NCBI GenBank assembly: GCA_013151035.1 | Contig: JAADJB010000010.1 | Span: 1-64,000, forward strand | Length of the DNA: 64,000 nt | Origin: Gammaproteobacteria bacterium | Lineage (GTDB): Bacteria; Pseudomonadota; Gammaproteobacteria; JAADJB01 | Direction of reading: 5' to 3' | Part shown: piece after piece, positions 1-11,363 of the stretch | Position numbering within the stretch: position 1 is the first letter of the stretch | Layout of the letters: each line of letters starts with the position of its first letter | Program-made: the position numbers and the translations under genes | The notes under the pieces: model-generated | What the model was told of the DNA's origin: nothing | Database searches by the model: none | What the model saw: only the letters and a program-made list of their open reading frames with translations

Positions 1-9
1 CCAAAAAAA

Positions 10-882
10 TCATTTCAAGAGTATTTTGAAGTCTGGGTCATTCTTTCGGAAAAAATGGTTTCCTCCCTTGTGGATAATCCCGCCATCTGAAATCGGGATG
101 TTTTTTACGAGTTGGCGTGATTGGGAGATAGACCCCGAAAGATTGACCTGTCGAGTTTTCATGCCAAGCATTGCTTTACGGTTATAGCTCACCATTTCAT
201 CTGTAAATCGTTCCTTGTATGCGGGGATTCCAGTATCCATTTTGAGATCGTTAAACGCATTTAATCCATGACATCCAAAACAGTTTTTTCTAACAAGAAT
301 TGGAATGATTTTTTTGGCAAAAAACTTTTCATTTGATGTTAAAGGGCGTGGGGGTGTTTCTCTTCTGAATTCAATTTCTTCTTTAACCCAGGACAGCATT
401 TTTTTGAAATCAGGATCATTTACAGAGGAAAATATTTCAGGATGTCGAACTCCTGAAAAGTTATTTGCCAGTGGCACCCTCAGAATGGGGCTGGCGAGAT
501 GGTCATTCCTGAATCCGAGAGGGGAGAATTTTCTCGATGATTTTTTATTCGTATATGTGAAGCGAGTATATGCGATTCTTTGTTGCGGTAATGTTTCGAG
601 ATCACCGCTGGCATTGACTTCCCATTTTGCAAAGGGAATTGTGTCCAGGTTTTTTTCGACTTGCTTGTATTTTTTCGTCTCAAGTGCATGGCAATTATTA
701 CATCGAACATTTAAAACAGGCACTATTTCGGAGCTAAATTGATTGAACAGGCGCTCTGTCCGGGTAATGGTTTTTTGTGGTGTACTATCATTGAAAAATA
801 AATAGTTCCCGGCCACAAAAGTGAGTAATAAAATAGTGACTAGATAGACTGTATGAATTTTATAAGGCATTCGATTTCCCAT
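10..882 (-). CDS. Membrane-anchored dihaem c-type cytochrome-like protein
   Basis: Putative periplasmic c-type cytochrome. An N-terminal hydrophobic segment (about residues 8-30) looks like a signal anchor. Two CxxCH haem sites are visible: CNNCH at residues 61-65 and CFGCH at 201-205. The two halves look like diverged repeats, each ending in NDPDFK. The start overlaps the end of the upstream haem gene by about 40 bases, so the pair is probably one translationally coupled operon. A second possible start is the ATG at 870. The TGA stop (bases 10-12) falls where the first repeat has Trp165 (TGG), so the C-terminus may be cut short by a nonsense change. The gene is AT-rich and next to an IS remnant. 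Substrate and redox partner are unknown; a haem-c electron-transfer role is inferred from the motifs only. Confidence 0.7.
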   Translation of the reverse strand: MGNRMPYKIHTVYLVTILLLTFVAGNYLFFNDSTPQKTITRTERLFNQFSSEIVPVLNVRCNNCHALETKKYKQVEKNLDTIPFAKWEVNASGDLETLPQQRIAYTRFTYTNKKSSRKFSPLGFRNDHLASPILRVPLANNFSGVRHPEIFSSVNDPDFKKMLSWVKEEIEFRRETPPRPLTSNEKFFAKKIIPILVRKNCFGCHGLNAFNDLKMDTGIPAYKERFTDEMVSYNRKAMLGMKTRQVNLSGSISQSRQLVKNIPISDGGIIHKGGNHFFRKNDPDFKILLK

Positions 883-3812
883 ACTGATAGATGTGAGGTT
901 ACTCCATGAATATCCGGTACTCCATTGAGTTCATTTAGCCCTGTCTCCATATTTCCCGGTCTGGACACATCCTTTCGTTCTGTAGCAAAATGTCTTAATG
1001 CGATGTGTTTAGGTGTGGTTATAACTTCGCGTAAACTTACTGCATGTCCATGGTGTAAAAATCGAGGGGGTCTTGCCCAGATGCCGCGTAAGGATGGGGC
1101 TACATAGAATCCTTCATGTTCCTCAACCCTGCCTTTATCCTGTTTATCCCACTCTCGAATATAACCATTTAAATAGTCAATTCGGTCGGCGCTTATGAGG
1201 GTGTGAATATTGTCACGCTTTGCAGGCGTAACAAGGGGAGGAAATGATTTATTCTGGTTGTAGACATTAATTTTATCTGTAAATGCTGGCGCAGGATGAC
1301 AACCCGCACAACCAACCTTTGGGGAGTTAAATAATTCCTTGCCAATTTGAACCATTAAATCATTCTTATCCATGGGATTGGGTAAAAGGCGAGATGCGCC
1401 TGCTTGATAAACACCGATAAATTTTTGAAAATCACGAAATGAATAGGATGTTCCAAAATATTTTTTAGAGAGGGTTTCAAAGAATATCTCCCGTCGCTTT
1501 ATAAGATCAGATAGATTTATTCCATTGAGTTTGAGAGCCGCAGTTGTGGCGACAACAATACTGTCAGCAGATTTCTGGTTTGTCGTGTCAGAAAATATAT
1601 CCGTAAGGTCAGCAACAGGTGTTTTTTCTGAAAAATCGATTAATGGATTGTGTTCCATCATCATTGTTAATGGTTCATCAATAGAGAGTATGCCTTCCAG
1701 AAATAAGGGTATTTTTTGTGTCAGAATGCGAATATCGGGGATTTCACGACTACCGCCGGTTCGTTCTTTACCGTTGCGGGTTTGCCCCATTACCTGACTT
1801 ACACTCCATGCCTTGCCATCTGATGTATCACGATAATGACAATGAACACAGCTTTGATCCTGATCAGCAGAAAAAATACTGGTTTGAACGAAAAATTCTC
1901 CCCGTTCAAACTCATTAGAGGGGAATTCGGGTGCGTCTTCTCTTAAAGAAATATTTGTTGATTCCCCGCTTTCCAGGTTAATAAATGTAATGGAGTCACT
2001 AAGTTGATTTAATACAATCAGATGACCATTAGCAAAGCTTATTCCGCCTGGTTTGAATTCGGTCTTGAAAATTCTTAGTGGATGGAGGTGTGAAGCTGTT
2101 TTTTCACTTCGATCGACTTCCCATTCCTGAACCTCAAACGTTCCGGACATTGATACGTAAATCCTGTTTTTTACGTTAACAATTTGTTCAGGAAATGCCC
2201 CTACGACTTTCATCAACTCTTTGTCGACATCTCCTTTTGTATCTCCCGCCATGGATTCAAATGAATCGGATGTATAGCGAGTAAACAATCTTGTTGTTTT
2301 ATAGCTTGCGACATTGTCTGCATCTGGATGCAGGATAACCAGGTCATTTGTAATATCCCTGAATTTTTCCTGAGCCGTTCCATCAATATCATCAAATTCA
2401 CCGAGTGGGACTTGCTGTTCTAAAGGGAGTGGTTTTCCGGTGTTCTTGTCTCGAAAAATAGAAAACTCCGTTTGTGGGTTATTTCGATCCAGGCTCTCAC
2501 GTCCTGAATCATGTTGTTTTGGATGTCCTGAACCTACGCCAAGCGTGGCAATAATGATTCGTCCATCGACCCAAACCAGATCGTTAACCGGTGAGCGAGT
2601 AAAAATTCTTTTTGTTTCGCTCATTGTTTTAATATCAATCACTGAAATATCCAAAGATCCGGTATTCGCAACATAGAGCGTACTTCCGTCTGGAGATAAC
2701 AGTAAATCCCGTGGTTTATTTCCGACTGCAATGCCTGGCCCTTCATCTCCATTTGCAATCCAGTCGGCTATCCTTTTGTAATCGGAATTATTTTCCAGAT
2801 CCTCGAAAATAACGCCTTTTGGATGGTGGCGACCATCAACACCATCAGCCCATCCTCCATCTTTTGTGGAAATAACCGAAGCAAGAAGAGTAGCAGAATG
2901 AATAGCGGCGCTACGAAATGATTCCTCTTTATCATTACCCGCATAAAATCCGGCAGTGCGGTACATATGGCACTGCGTTGTCCCGCATGAGGCGCGTAAA
3001 ATACTTCCGACGCCGGTTTTTTCGTGGATAATGGTTTCAATATCCTGGCTAACCATTTTATGGCCACACTGTTTACACTTTGTTTCGGTTTTGCTTCTCC
3101 ATCCGCAGATTTCACAGACATGCCATTGTTCGGATTTTATTTTTTGCGATCCGAAAAAATCCACTCTATCGAAACCGAGGTGCCTGAGTTTTCCTGTTAA
3201 TTTTTGATTTGATACATTTATATCAACAACGATAACCTGGTTTTTCCAGAAATTTGAAATGAATAGCATTTTGCCATTTTTTGAGAATACAAGATCATCG
3301 CAATAAAATGGCACAGGGATTTCAGCTTCTACCGTTTGATTTTCTGTATTGATGACTGAAAGGAAATTTGAAAACCGATTTGTTACGACCACCCATTTTC
3401 CAGAGGGATGAGACGCGATTCCATAAGGGGCAATGCCCACTTTTATTTTCGTCTCTATTGTTCTGGTTTTAGTATCAAGAAGGGCAACCTTTGATCCAGG
3501 GTAATTTTCAGTTCCAGGAAGTGTGATGTAGGCTTTTGTAGTGCCCTGAATATTAGCTATCCGATAAGGACGATTGCGAAAAGGGCGCGAAGATGTTCCG
3601 GGGTTATGGTCAACGACAGGCGTAAGGTTTTTACGTTCCCAGCTTTTTTCCAAACTTATTTCCTTTGGTGTTACTGTTGACTCAAGGGGATACTTTGTTT
3701 CCTTCATAATTGTTGTTGGAGAGAGAAACAAGCTAAGCGCGATAATGGTGATTGGCACAAAAAAAACAGCAGCATTCCTGATTTTCAGAAAATACCTTGT
3801 GATATGTTTCAT
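840..3812 (-). CDS. Large beta-propeller/MauG-like multihaem protein with embedded zinc ribbon
   Basis: About 990 residues. Order of parts: N-terminal signal anchor (about 10-35); YVTN-type beta-propeller repeats (about 95-200), with motifs such as YVANTG later at about 379-384; a zinc-ribbon-like insertion with CEIC (233-236) and CKQC (246-249); an unusual CX4CH site (C276, C281, H282); more propeller; then a C-terminal dihaem-peroxidase/MauG-like domain with CVHCH (655-659), CAGCH (835-839) and the PSLRGIWARPP motif typical of that family. I chose the ATG at 3812 because an AGGTT-like ribosome site precedes it; the ATG at 3827 has none. The protein should face the periplasm. It is probably co-transcribed with the dihaem gene downstream. 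The MauG/peroxidase relation is a family inference; the reaction is unknown. AT-rich compared with the core genes further right. Confidence 0.75.
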   Translation of the reverse strand: MKHITRYFLKIRNAAVFFVPITIIALSLFLSPTTIMKETKYPLESTVTPKEISLEKSWERKNLTPVVDHNPGTSSRPFRNRPYRIANIQGTTKAYITLPGTENYPGSKVALLDTKTRTIETKIKVGIAPYGIASHPSGKWVVVTNRFSNFLSVINTENQTVEAEIPVPFYCDDLVFSKNGKMLFISNFWKNQVIVVDINVSNQKLTGKLRHLGFDRVDFFGSQKIKSEQWHVCEICGWRSKTETKCKQCGHKMVSQDIETIIHEKTGVGSILRASCGTTQCHMYRTAGFYAGNDKEESFRSAAIHSATLLASVISTKDGGWADGVDGRHHPKGVIFEDLENNSDYKRIADWIANGDEGPGIAVGNKPRDLLLSPDGSTLYVANTGSLDISVIDIKTMSETKRIFTRSPVNDLVWVDGRIIIATLGVGSGHPKQHDSGRESLDRNNPQTEFSIFRDKNTGKPLPLEQQVPLGEFDDIDGTAQEKFRDITNDLVILHPDADNVASYKTTRLFTRYTSDSFESMAGDTKGDVDKELMKVVGAFPEQIVNVKNRIYVSMSGTFEVQEWEVDRSEKTASHLHPLRIFKTEFKPGGISFANGHLIVLNQLSDSITFINLESGESTNISLREDAPEFPSNEFERGEFFVQTSIFSADQDQSCVHCHYRDTSDGKAWSVSQVMGQTRNGKERTGGSREIPDIRILTQKIPLFLEGILSIDEPLTMMMEHNPLIDFSEKTPVADLTDIFSDTTNQKSADSIVVATTAALKLNGINLSDLIKRREIFFETLSKKYFGTSYSFRDFQKFIGVYQAGASRLLPNPMDKNDLMVQIGKELFNSPKVGCAGCHPAPAFTDKINVYNQNKSFPPLVTPAKRDNIHTLISADRIDYLNGYIREWDKQDKGRVEEHEGFYVAPSLRGIWARPPRFLHHGHAVSLREVITTPKHIALRHFATERKDVSRPGNMETGLNELNGVPDIHGVTSHLSVWEIECLIKFIQSI

Positions 3813-3927
3813 TATGATAACCTGCATGTTAAAAGTGTGGATCCCATTACTGACACAATCAATTGCTTTTCTTAAGTGGTATCCCTGACATCTATTTCAT
3901 GCAGCAATCGGTAGTCCCGAAGGTAGA

Positions 3928-4463
3928 TCATAATATACCTGATCGGGTGTCATTCTGCCAAGGCCTGCATCCAGGGTATTTCTCAATCGCCATGACGCAC
4001 CTTCCTGGAATTCCAGTCCATGATCGCGACCAGATATAGAAAATTTTTACGCATGGGGCACTATAAGTCAAATCGGTGCACCATACCTGATTCACCCGGT
4101 TAATATCCAGATCCCGCAACAAATAGGGGTAAACCTTATGCTGAAGGTTTGGCCGCGTTGTCTTCGCACCGGGATACAGTGCACGTATACCCATTATCCT
4201 CATCAACCGTTGTACACGCTTACGATTGATACACAGGTCATAAGTATCCCATAGATCGTCACATAAACGGCTGATATTCAGCACTTTACACTGCCGACTG
4301 ATCGGTAGTTCATGTGATCGATTAATCTTTGTTTTGCGCTCAGCCGTATTCAACGCCCGAGCACTTTTGCTAAAAAATCATTCTCCAGCGTCAGCTCACC
4401 AATTTTAGCATGTAAATCCTTTAACTGACTTTCTTCCGCAGACTTGCGTTCCTGTTATCGTGG
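3928..4463 (-). mobile_element. Degenerate IS3-family insertion sequence (orfA end plus broken orfB)
   Basis: Remnant of an IS3-family transposase. Bases of about 4350-4463 (minus strand) encode the typical C-terminus of OrfA (KDLHAKIGELTLENDFL), ending in TGA at 4350-4352. OrfB follows from 4353 in a shifted frame: it keeps an ISRQC motif, INRKRVQRLMRIMGI and the start of the integrase core (NQVWCTDLTY). OrfB lacks the usual stretch between the ISR and NRKRV motifs, an internal deletion. It is then frameshifted after the first catalytic Asp region; the expected FLYLVAIMDW sequence can be read in another frame. The rest of the DDE domain is missing. It cannot be an active element. I could not define terminal inverted repeats. 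Confidence 0.85.
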
Positions 4464-4526
4464 GGGAAAAGGGCGAGGCTCTGGGCTGATCAGGGATAAA
4501 CTGGAAAACAGTATTCAATGGGCTGT

Positions 4527-5675
4527 TTAGAAGAGATCAATCTCGCCGCTATTTTCCTTGTTGGAGTTAGCCTGGGATCCATTCGACAGAATCTCCAGTT
4601 GCTCTCCCAATTTACCTAATTCCATACTCGATGCCTCCATCTGTTCTATATGGTCAACGGTTCGTTGACTGATATCCTTGATTTGTTCAAGTGTGTTGAC
4701 GGTGTGGCTCGCTGTGTCCTGCTCGTTATGAGTGGATGAGGCCAGTGTTGTTCCCAGACGACTGACCTCGGACATGTAACCGACAATCTCGGAGTAGGAA
4801 ATAATTACATTTTCTATCATCTCATCAGAGCTTCTGGCCAGATCAACACTGCTTTTAATTGCCTTAACAGCGATACTTACGTGTTCATGCAGGGTGTCAA
4901 TGATAACTCTGATTTCTTCTGTTGAGTCATGGGTTTTATTGGCCAGTCCGCGTACCTCGTCAGCGACCACGGCAAAACCACGTCCATGCTCACCTGCCCG
5001 TGCTGCCTCAATGGCAGCATTCAGTGCCAGCAGGTTGGTTTGATCAGAGACATTACGGATGACGTTGACGATACCATTGATGGCCTCGCTATCCTCTCCC
5101 AGATGCTGGATAATCCTTTCCATACCATTGACCTCATCTGAAAGATTACTGATTTCACTCATTGCCTGGGTCATTACCAGTTTGCCACTATTGCCTTCCT
5201 GTTCGGAATTATTGGCTACCCTGACTGTTTCATCGGCGGTATTGCTGGCATGTTTAAACACATTATTTAAACCATCCAGTTGTTGTTTGGCAACCTGGAT
5301 CATCTTGTCCTGCAAGGACATCTGCAAATGAATCTCTTCGGCATTTTTGGATAACTCATGGGCGTGGGATGCCAGTTGTTGTGATACATTGACAAATAAT
5401 GATTTGTTAGCTGATACAGCATTAATTGTTTGATTAAAGAGATTGATGAATTCATTCGACGCATGGTCTGTACTAACCGCTTGATGGGGCGATTCTTTTG
5501 ATTGTTGAATATCTTGCAGGCTGATAGTTATTTCTTCGATAAGTCGAATCTTGTTTTTCTTTTGGCTATAAAAAAGATAGGAAAAACACAGTAACAGAAG
5601 CACCTGGGCGATGAAGAACAGGGTCATTTGAGTGCTATTCAGATGTGTTTGAACTAATATCCCGCTGCCAATCAT
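4527..5675 (-). CDS. Methyl-accepting chemotaxis protein
   Basis: Chemoreceptor-type signalling protein. A hydrophobic segment at about residues 17-37 is followed by a long coiled-coil region and the conserved receptor hairpin tip ([19 protein letters not shown], 211-229), which contacts CheA and CheW. No periplasmic ligand domain and no clear HAMP domain are present, so it probably senses from the membrane or cytoplasm. The ATG at 5675 has no ribosome site. A good AAGGAG lies about 60 bases upstream, before an ATG in another frame. One extra base in an A6 run would join that start to this frame and add a first membrane segment (see findings). No other chemotaxis genes are in the window. Confidence 0.85.
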   Translation of the reverse strand: MIGSGILVQTHLNSTQMTLFFIAQVLLLLCFSYLFYSQKKNKIRLIEEITISLQDIQQSKESPHQAVSTDHASNEFINLFNQTINAVSANKSLFVNVSQQLASHAHELSKNAEEIHLQMSLQDKMIQVAKQQLDGLNNVFKHASNTADETVRVANNSEQEGNSGKLVMTQAMSEISNLSDEVNGMERIIQHLGEDSEAINGIVNVIRNVSDQTNLLALNAAIEAARAGEHGRGFAVVADEVRGLANKTHDSTEEIRVIIDTLHEHVSIAVKAIKSSVDLARSSDEMIENVIISYSEIVGYMSEVSRLGTTLASSTHNEQDTASHTVNTLEQIKDISQRTVDHIEQMEASSMELGKLGEQLEILSNGSQANSNKENSGEIDLF

Positions 5676-5766
5676 GATGACAAGGATAGTCGTCCATAAT
5701 ATATTATCGATGGATAAATATTTTTTGATAGCATCAACTCCTTAAATCTAAAACATCCGTGGTTTA

Positions 5767-7164
<1,398 letters not shown>

Positions 7165-9834
7165 CTAGGCTGCTAGTTGGCGTAGCACATACTGCAGGAT
7201 ACCACCATGACGATAGTATTCAATTTCTTGCGGTGTGTCGATGCGGACGCGTACTGTTAACTTGATTTCAGTGCCATCAGCCTTGACTGCGCGGACTTCC
7301 AGACTCTTGACCGAGCCATCACCCAGGCCTTCAATGTGGAATACCTCGCTACCGTTGAGCCCCAGGCTAGCGGCTGAGTCACCTTTATTGAACTCTAACG
7401 GCAGGATACCCATACAGACCAGATTGGTGCGATGGATGCGTTCGTAGCTTTCGGCAATAACAGCGCGCACACCTAACAGGCGGGGGCCCTTAGCGGCCCA
7501 GTCGCGGGATGAACCGGAACCATATTCCTTTCCTGCCAGCACCACCAGTGGCGTATTGTCATCACGATATTTCATTGCCGCATCATAGATCGGCATCTCT
7601 TCATCCGATGGCTGGTGACGGGTAATGCCACCCTCTGTACCGGGCGCCATTAGATTGCGCAGACGAATGTTGGCAAAGGTACCGCGCATCATGACTTCAT
7701 GGTTGCCACGGCGTGATCCCAGTGAATTAAAATCCTTTTGCTCGACACCTTGTTGTTGCAAATAAATGCCTGCCGGGCTATCAGGTTTGATGGCACCCGC
7801 CGGTGAGATATGGTCGGTGGTCACGGAGTCACCGAGCACAGCGAGTACCCGTGCATGGGTGATATCGGTGATGGTATCCGGCTCTTTGGGCATGTCATCA
7901 AAATAAGGGGGATACTGGATATAGGTTGAATCTGCATTCCAGCCAAATAGCTGACCCTCAGGGGCGTTTAATTCCTGCCAGCGTTTTTCACCTTGATAGA
8001 TATCCTTATAGACCGTGGTAAAGTTGTCACGCTTCAGGGCACTATCAATGGCATTGTTGATCTCTGCCTGAGTGGGCCAGATGTCCTTGAGGAAGACATC
8101 CTTTCCATCCTGATCCTGTGCAATAGCATCGCTTGCCAGATCAATATCCATGGTGCCAGCGATGGCATAAGCGACGACCAGTGGTGGTGAGGCAAGATAA
8201 TTCATGCGTACCTCAGCATGGACGCGCCCCTCAAAATTACGGTTGCCGGATAATACGGCACAAGCCGATAGATTGCCTTCAGCAATGGCAGCGGATACGG
8301 GTTCAGGTAGTGGGCCTGAGTTGCCGATACAGGTAGCGCAGCCATAGCCGACAACATTAAAGCCCATTGCCTCCAGTGCGGGCATCAGTCCGGCATTATT
8401 CAAATATTCGGTAACAACTAATGAGCCAGGGGCCAGTGAGGTCTTGACCCAGGGTTTAACCTTAAGGCCTTTTTCTATTGCCTTTTTTGCCACCAGTCCG
8501 GCACCTAACATGACGGAGGGGTTAGAAGTGTTGGTACAGGAAGTGATGGAGGCAATAACAATGCAGCCATCATTAAGGGTAATGGATTGACCATTAATTT
8601 CGCTACTGACAGGCTGACTAACCAGTTTGCGTTCTGCCTTCATCTCGCTCAGAGCCTGAGCAAAGTTATTCTTGCTCTGGCTTAACAGGATGCGATCCTG
8701 TGGGCGTTTAGGGCCGGAGATGCAAGGTTCAATGCTGGAAATGTCCAGTTCAACCATACTGGAGTATTCTGCCTCGGGCTGATCGTCCAGTAGGAACATA
8801 CCCTGCGTCCTGGCGTAGGCCTCAACCAGGGCAATCTGTTCTTCGGCACGGCCTGACAGATTGAGGTAACGCAGGGTCTCTTCGTCAATCGGGAAGATGC
8901 CACAGGTGGCACCATATTCAGGTGCCATATTGGCCAGGGTGGCACGATCGGCCAGTGACAGGTGTTTAATGCCTTCACCACAAAACTCGACAAACTTGCC
9001 AACCACACCGTGTTTGCGCAGCACCTCAACAATAGTCAATACCAGATCGGTTGCGGTGGCACCTTCGGGTAATTCGCCATTCAGCCGACAGCCAACGACC
9101 TGTGGAATTAACATGGAGACCGGTTGTCCCAGCATGGCGGCCTCGGCTTCGATACCACCAACGCCCCAACCTAATACACCGAGCCCGTTGACCATCGTGG
9201 TATGAGAATCGGTGCCCACCAGGGTGTCGGGGTAAGCTTGTAATACACCGTTGTTTTCCTGAGCAAATACAGTGCGAGCCAGAAACTCCAGATTGATCTG
9301 ATGGATGATGCCGGTATCCGGTGGAACCACGCGGAAATTGGAGAAGGCATTTTGTCCCCATTTGAGAAAGCTGTAACGTTCCTGGTTGCGCTGATATTCC
9401 ATATTGGCATTGATGTCAGCAGCATCATTGTTACCAAAGGAGTCAATTTGCACCGAATGATCAATCACCAGTTCAGCCGGTTGCAATGGATTGATCTTGT
9501 CCGGGTCACCACCGAGTTTCTTCATGGCGTCACGCATGGCGGCCAGATCAACCAGTGCGGGTACCCCGGTAAAGTCCTGCATTAAGACACGGGCAGGGCG
9601 GTAGGCAATCTCTTTGCTCGGGGTTGCCTTGGGATCCCATTCAGCACAGGCGCGAATATCATCGGCAGTAACGGTGATGCCATCTTCATAACGTAACAGG
9701 TTTTCCAGCAGTATCTTTATAGAGTAGGGTAACCTGGATATGTGGTATTGTTCTTCCAGTGCATCCAGACGAAAGATTTCATATTGTTGTTGACCAACAG
9801 TTAATTGGCTACGTGAGGAAAAGCTATCGTTCAT
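7165..9834 (-). CDS. acnA: Aconitate hydratase A
   Basis: TCA-cycle aconitase interconverting citrate and isocitrate in the cytosol, IRP/AcnA type. The 889-residue length and domain order fit AcnA: aconitase core, then a C-terminal swivel domain with [11 protein letters not shown]. The [4Fe-4S] cluster ligands are C433 (SCTNTSNP), C499 and C502 (CATC). Substrate-binding motifs such as VGTDSHTTM (about 206-214) are intact. It lies between mnmA and purB on the same strand; a hairpin repeat sits in the 127-base gap to mnmA, so it may have its own promoter there. Like other AcnA proteins it could bind RNA when the cluster is lost, but nothing here tests that. Confidence 0.97.
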   Translation of the reverse strand: MNDSFSSRSQLTVGQQQYEIFRLDALEEQYHISRLPYSIKILLENLLRYEDGITVTADDIRACAEWDPKATPSKEIAYRPARVLMQDFTGVPALVDLAAMRDAMKKLGGDPDKINPLQPAELVIDHSVQIDSFGNNDAADINANMEYQRNQERYSFLKWGQNAFSNFRVVPPDTGIIHQINLEFLARTVFAQENNGVLQAYPDTLVGTDSHTTMVNGLGVLGWGVGGIEAEAAMLGQPVSMLIPQVVGCRLNGELPEGATATDLVLTIVEVLRKHGVVGKFVEFCGEGIKHLSLADRATLANMAPEYGATCGIFPIDEETLRYLNLSGRAEEQIALVEAYARTQGMFLLDDQPEAEYSSMVELDISSIEPCISGPKRPQDRILLSQSKNNFAQALSEMKAERKLVSQPVSSEINGQSITLNDGCIVIASITSCTNTSNPSVMLGAGLVAKKAIEKGLKVKPWVKTSLAPGSLVVTEYLNNAGLMPALEAMGFNVVGYGCATCIGNSGPLPEPVSAAIAEGNLSACAVLSGNRNFEGRVHAEVRMNYLASPPLVVAYAIAGTMDIDLASDAIAQDQDGKDVFLKDIWPTQAEINNAIDSALKRDNFTTVYKDIYQGEKRWQELNAPEGQLFGWNADSTYIQYPPYFDDMPKEPDTITDITHARVLAVLGDSVTTDHISPAGAIKPDSPAGIYLQQQGVEQKDFNSLGSRRGNHEVMMRGTFANIRLRNLMAPGTEGGITRHQPSDEEMPIYDAAMKYRDDNTPLVVLAGKEYGSGSSRDWAAKGPRLLGVRAVIAESYERIHRTNLVCMGILPLEFNKGDSAASLGLNGSEVFHIEGLGDGSVKSLEVRAVKADGTEIKLTVRVRIDTPQEIEYYRHGGILQYVLRQLAA

Positions 9835-9909
9835 AGGTGCTCCGCTGATGATTTAATTCGATGACATACGATTATACGGATTCAGTCACCCATAGGCTAC
9901 ACCGAACCC

Positions 9910-9940
9910 GGGGTCAGAGCCGGTTTTTGGCTCTGGCCCC
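9910..9940. repeat. Hairpin repeat with GGTTTTT loop (copy 1)
   Basis: Near-perfect inverted repeat: GGGGTCAGAGCC, loop GGTTTTT, GGCTCTGGCCCC. It lies between mnmA and acnA and is followed about 11 bases later by GTACCACA. A second copy at 25348-25378 has the same loop and downstream word but different paired bases. It resembles REP-type palindromes more than a terminator because no U-tract follows on either strand. Confidence 0.75.
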
Positions 9941-9961
9941 ACGATAGAATGTACCACAAAC

Positions 9962-11056
9962 CTAGCGGGTCGCATTAATAACCCCACCCCCCAGACACTC
10001 ATCACCATCATAAAAGACAATAGACTGTCCGGCGGTAATCGCGCGTTGTGCCTGTGTAAATTCAACTTTACAGCTATCCCTATGTAAAGACACAATAGTA
10101 CAGGCCTGATCCGCCTGTCGATGCCTGATTTTTGCCTGTAGTCTACAGGGGGCAGCGGGTGGATTACCACAGCTCCAGCGGAGTTGGCTGGCAGTTAAAT
10201 GTCGGGTAAACAGCTCTGGATGATCGTGACCCTGGGCAACGCGCAATATATTATTCTCCTGTTCTTTACCAATAACATACCAGGGTTGACCTGAGCTTCC
10301 TTGTTGACCACCAATGCCCAACCCCTGACGTTGTCCGATAGTGTGATACATAAGCCCTTGATGTTGACCCATTAGTTGATTGTTACTGTCACGAATATCA
10401 CCCGGTTGTGCGGGCAGATAACGTGACAGAAAGTCCTTGAACTTGCGTTCGCCGATAAAACAGATGCCAGTGCTATCCTTTTTATCCTTAACCGGGAGAT
10501 TGATGTCGTGAGCAATTTCACGAACCTGTGTCTTGTGCAGGCCCCCAATGGGAAACAGAGTCTTGCTGAGAGGGTGCTGACCCAAAGTGTAGAGAAAATA
10601 GGTTTGATCTTTGCCATCATCGATGCCTTTTAACAGACGGTATTTTCCCTCCTGTCGCTTGATGCGGGCATAGTGTCCGGTAGCAATGCAATCGGCTCCT
10701 TGATCCAGTGCGTAATCAAGGAAGGCCTTGAATTTTATTTCCTGATTACAAAGGATGTCGGGGTTAGGAGTGCGTCCGGCACGGTATTCGTTGAGAAAAT
10801 GCTCAAATACACGATCCCAGTATTCTGCGGAGAAGTTGATTGAGTGCAGGGGGATATCAAGCTGTTCGCAAACCGCTTGGGCATCCGCTAAATCCTCGGC
10901 AGCATGGCAGTATTCTTCGGTATCCTCTTCATCCCAGTTTTTCATAAACAGGGCCTCGACATGGTGTCCTTGTTGCTTTAACAGGTGGGCTGAAACTGCG
11001 GAATCAACACCGCCCGAGAGACCGATAGTAATCTTTAGCTTATTCTTTTTAGACAT
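9962..11056 (-). CDS. mnmA: tRNA-specific 2-thiouridylase MnmA
   Basis: ATP-dependent thiolase that puts sulfur on U34 of Lys, Glu and Gln tRNAs, in the cytosol, taking sulfur from the IscS/Tus relay. The PP-loop SGGVDS is at residues 14-19. Catalytic cysteines are C103 ([10 protein letters not shown]) and C199 ([12 protein letters not shown]). Length 364 fits the family. In many gammaproteobacteria mnmA is followed by hflD and purB; here acnA takes the place of hflD. About 300 bases of AT-rich sequence separate its start from the divergent gene at 11364. Confidence 0.97.
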   Translation of the reverse strand: MSKKNKLKITIGLSGGVDSAVSAHLLKQQGHHVEALFMKNWDEEDTEEYCHAAEDLADAQAVCEQLDIPLHSINFSAEYWDRVFEHFLNEYRAGRTPNPDILCNQEIKFKAFLDYALDQGADCIATGHYARIKRQEGKYRLLKGIDDGKDQTYFLYTLGQHPLSKTLFPIGGLHKTQVREIAHDINLPVKDKKDSTGICFIGERKFKDFLSRYLPAQPGDIRDSNNQLMGQHQGLMYHTIGQRQGLGIGGQQGSSGQPWYVIGKEQENNILRVAQGHDHPELFTRHLTASQLRWSCGNPPAAPCRLQAKIRHRQADQACTIVSLHRDSCKVEFTQAQRAITAGQSIVFYDGDECLGGGVINATR

Positions 11057-11363
11057 TTATTTCTTTATTTACCTTTGTTTTACAATCAATTAAATGATTA
11101 TGTTAATGTGGTTGTTTATGTTAATCAGTACCCTGATGATAATGAATTTATAAAATTTATGCGAAAAGTTTGATTGATCTATCTTCTTGTTTCAATAGAA
11201 ATAATACACGAATATGCCGTAATATTTATGATGAAATTAGTGGCTGATTTCTCTTCAGGGGTGGTACTTGCGTTCAATTTGGATATAATCACACTATTCA
11301 TGGAGATGAATGTTTTTAGTTTTACTATTTTTATAAAAAAATCCAGTGTTGGAGGAGTATTAA
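11057..11363. other. AT-rich divergent intergenic region (mnmA / exported unknown)
   Basis: About 307 bases without a credible gene. It must hold the promoters of mnmA and of the gene at 11364. A good -10-like TATAAT is at 11284-11289, but I see no matching -35 hexamer at 16-18 bases. A strong ribosome site (GGAGGAG, about 11350) precedes the right-hand gene. Possible ORFs crossing it look like shadows. Confidence 0.5.

Noticed and set aside
26-290. Possible CRISPR or tandem repeat in the AT-rich left end
   Set aside because: No regularly spaced repeats; the sequence is coding for the haem protein.
305-742. Plus-strand ORF of 145 codons
   Set aside because: Lies fully opposite the dihaem gene with CxxCH motifs; no recognisable domain, so a shadow frame.
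9910-9940. Intrinsic terminator for mnmA
   Set aside because: The stem is strong but no U-tract follows on the minus strand, and a second copy with the same loop exists at 25348; treated as a repeat.
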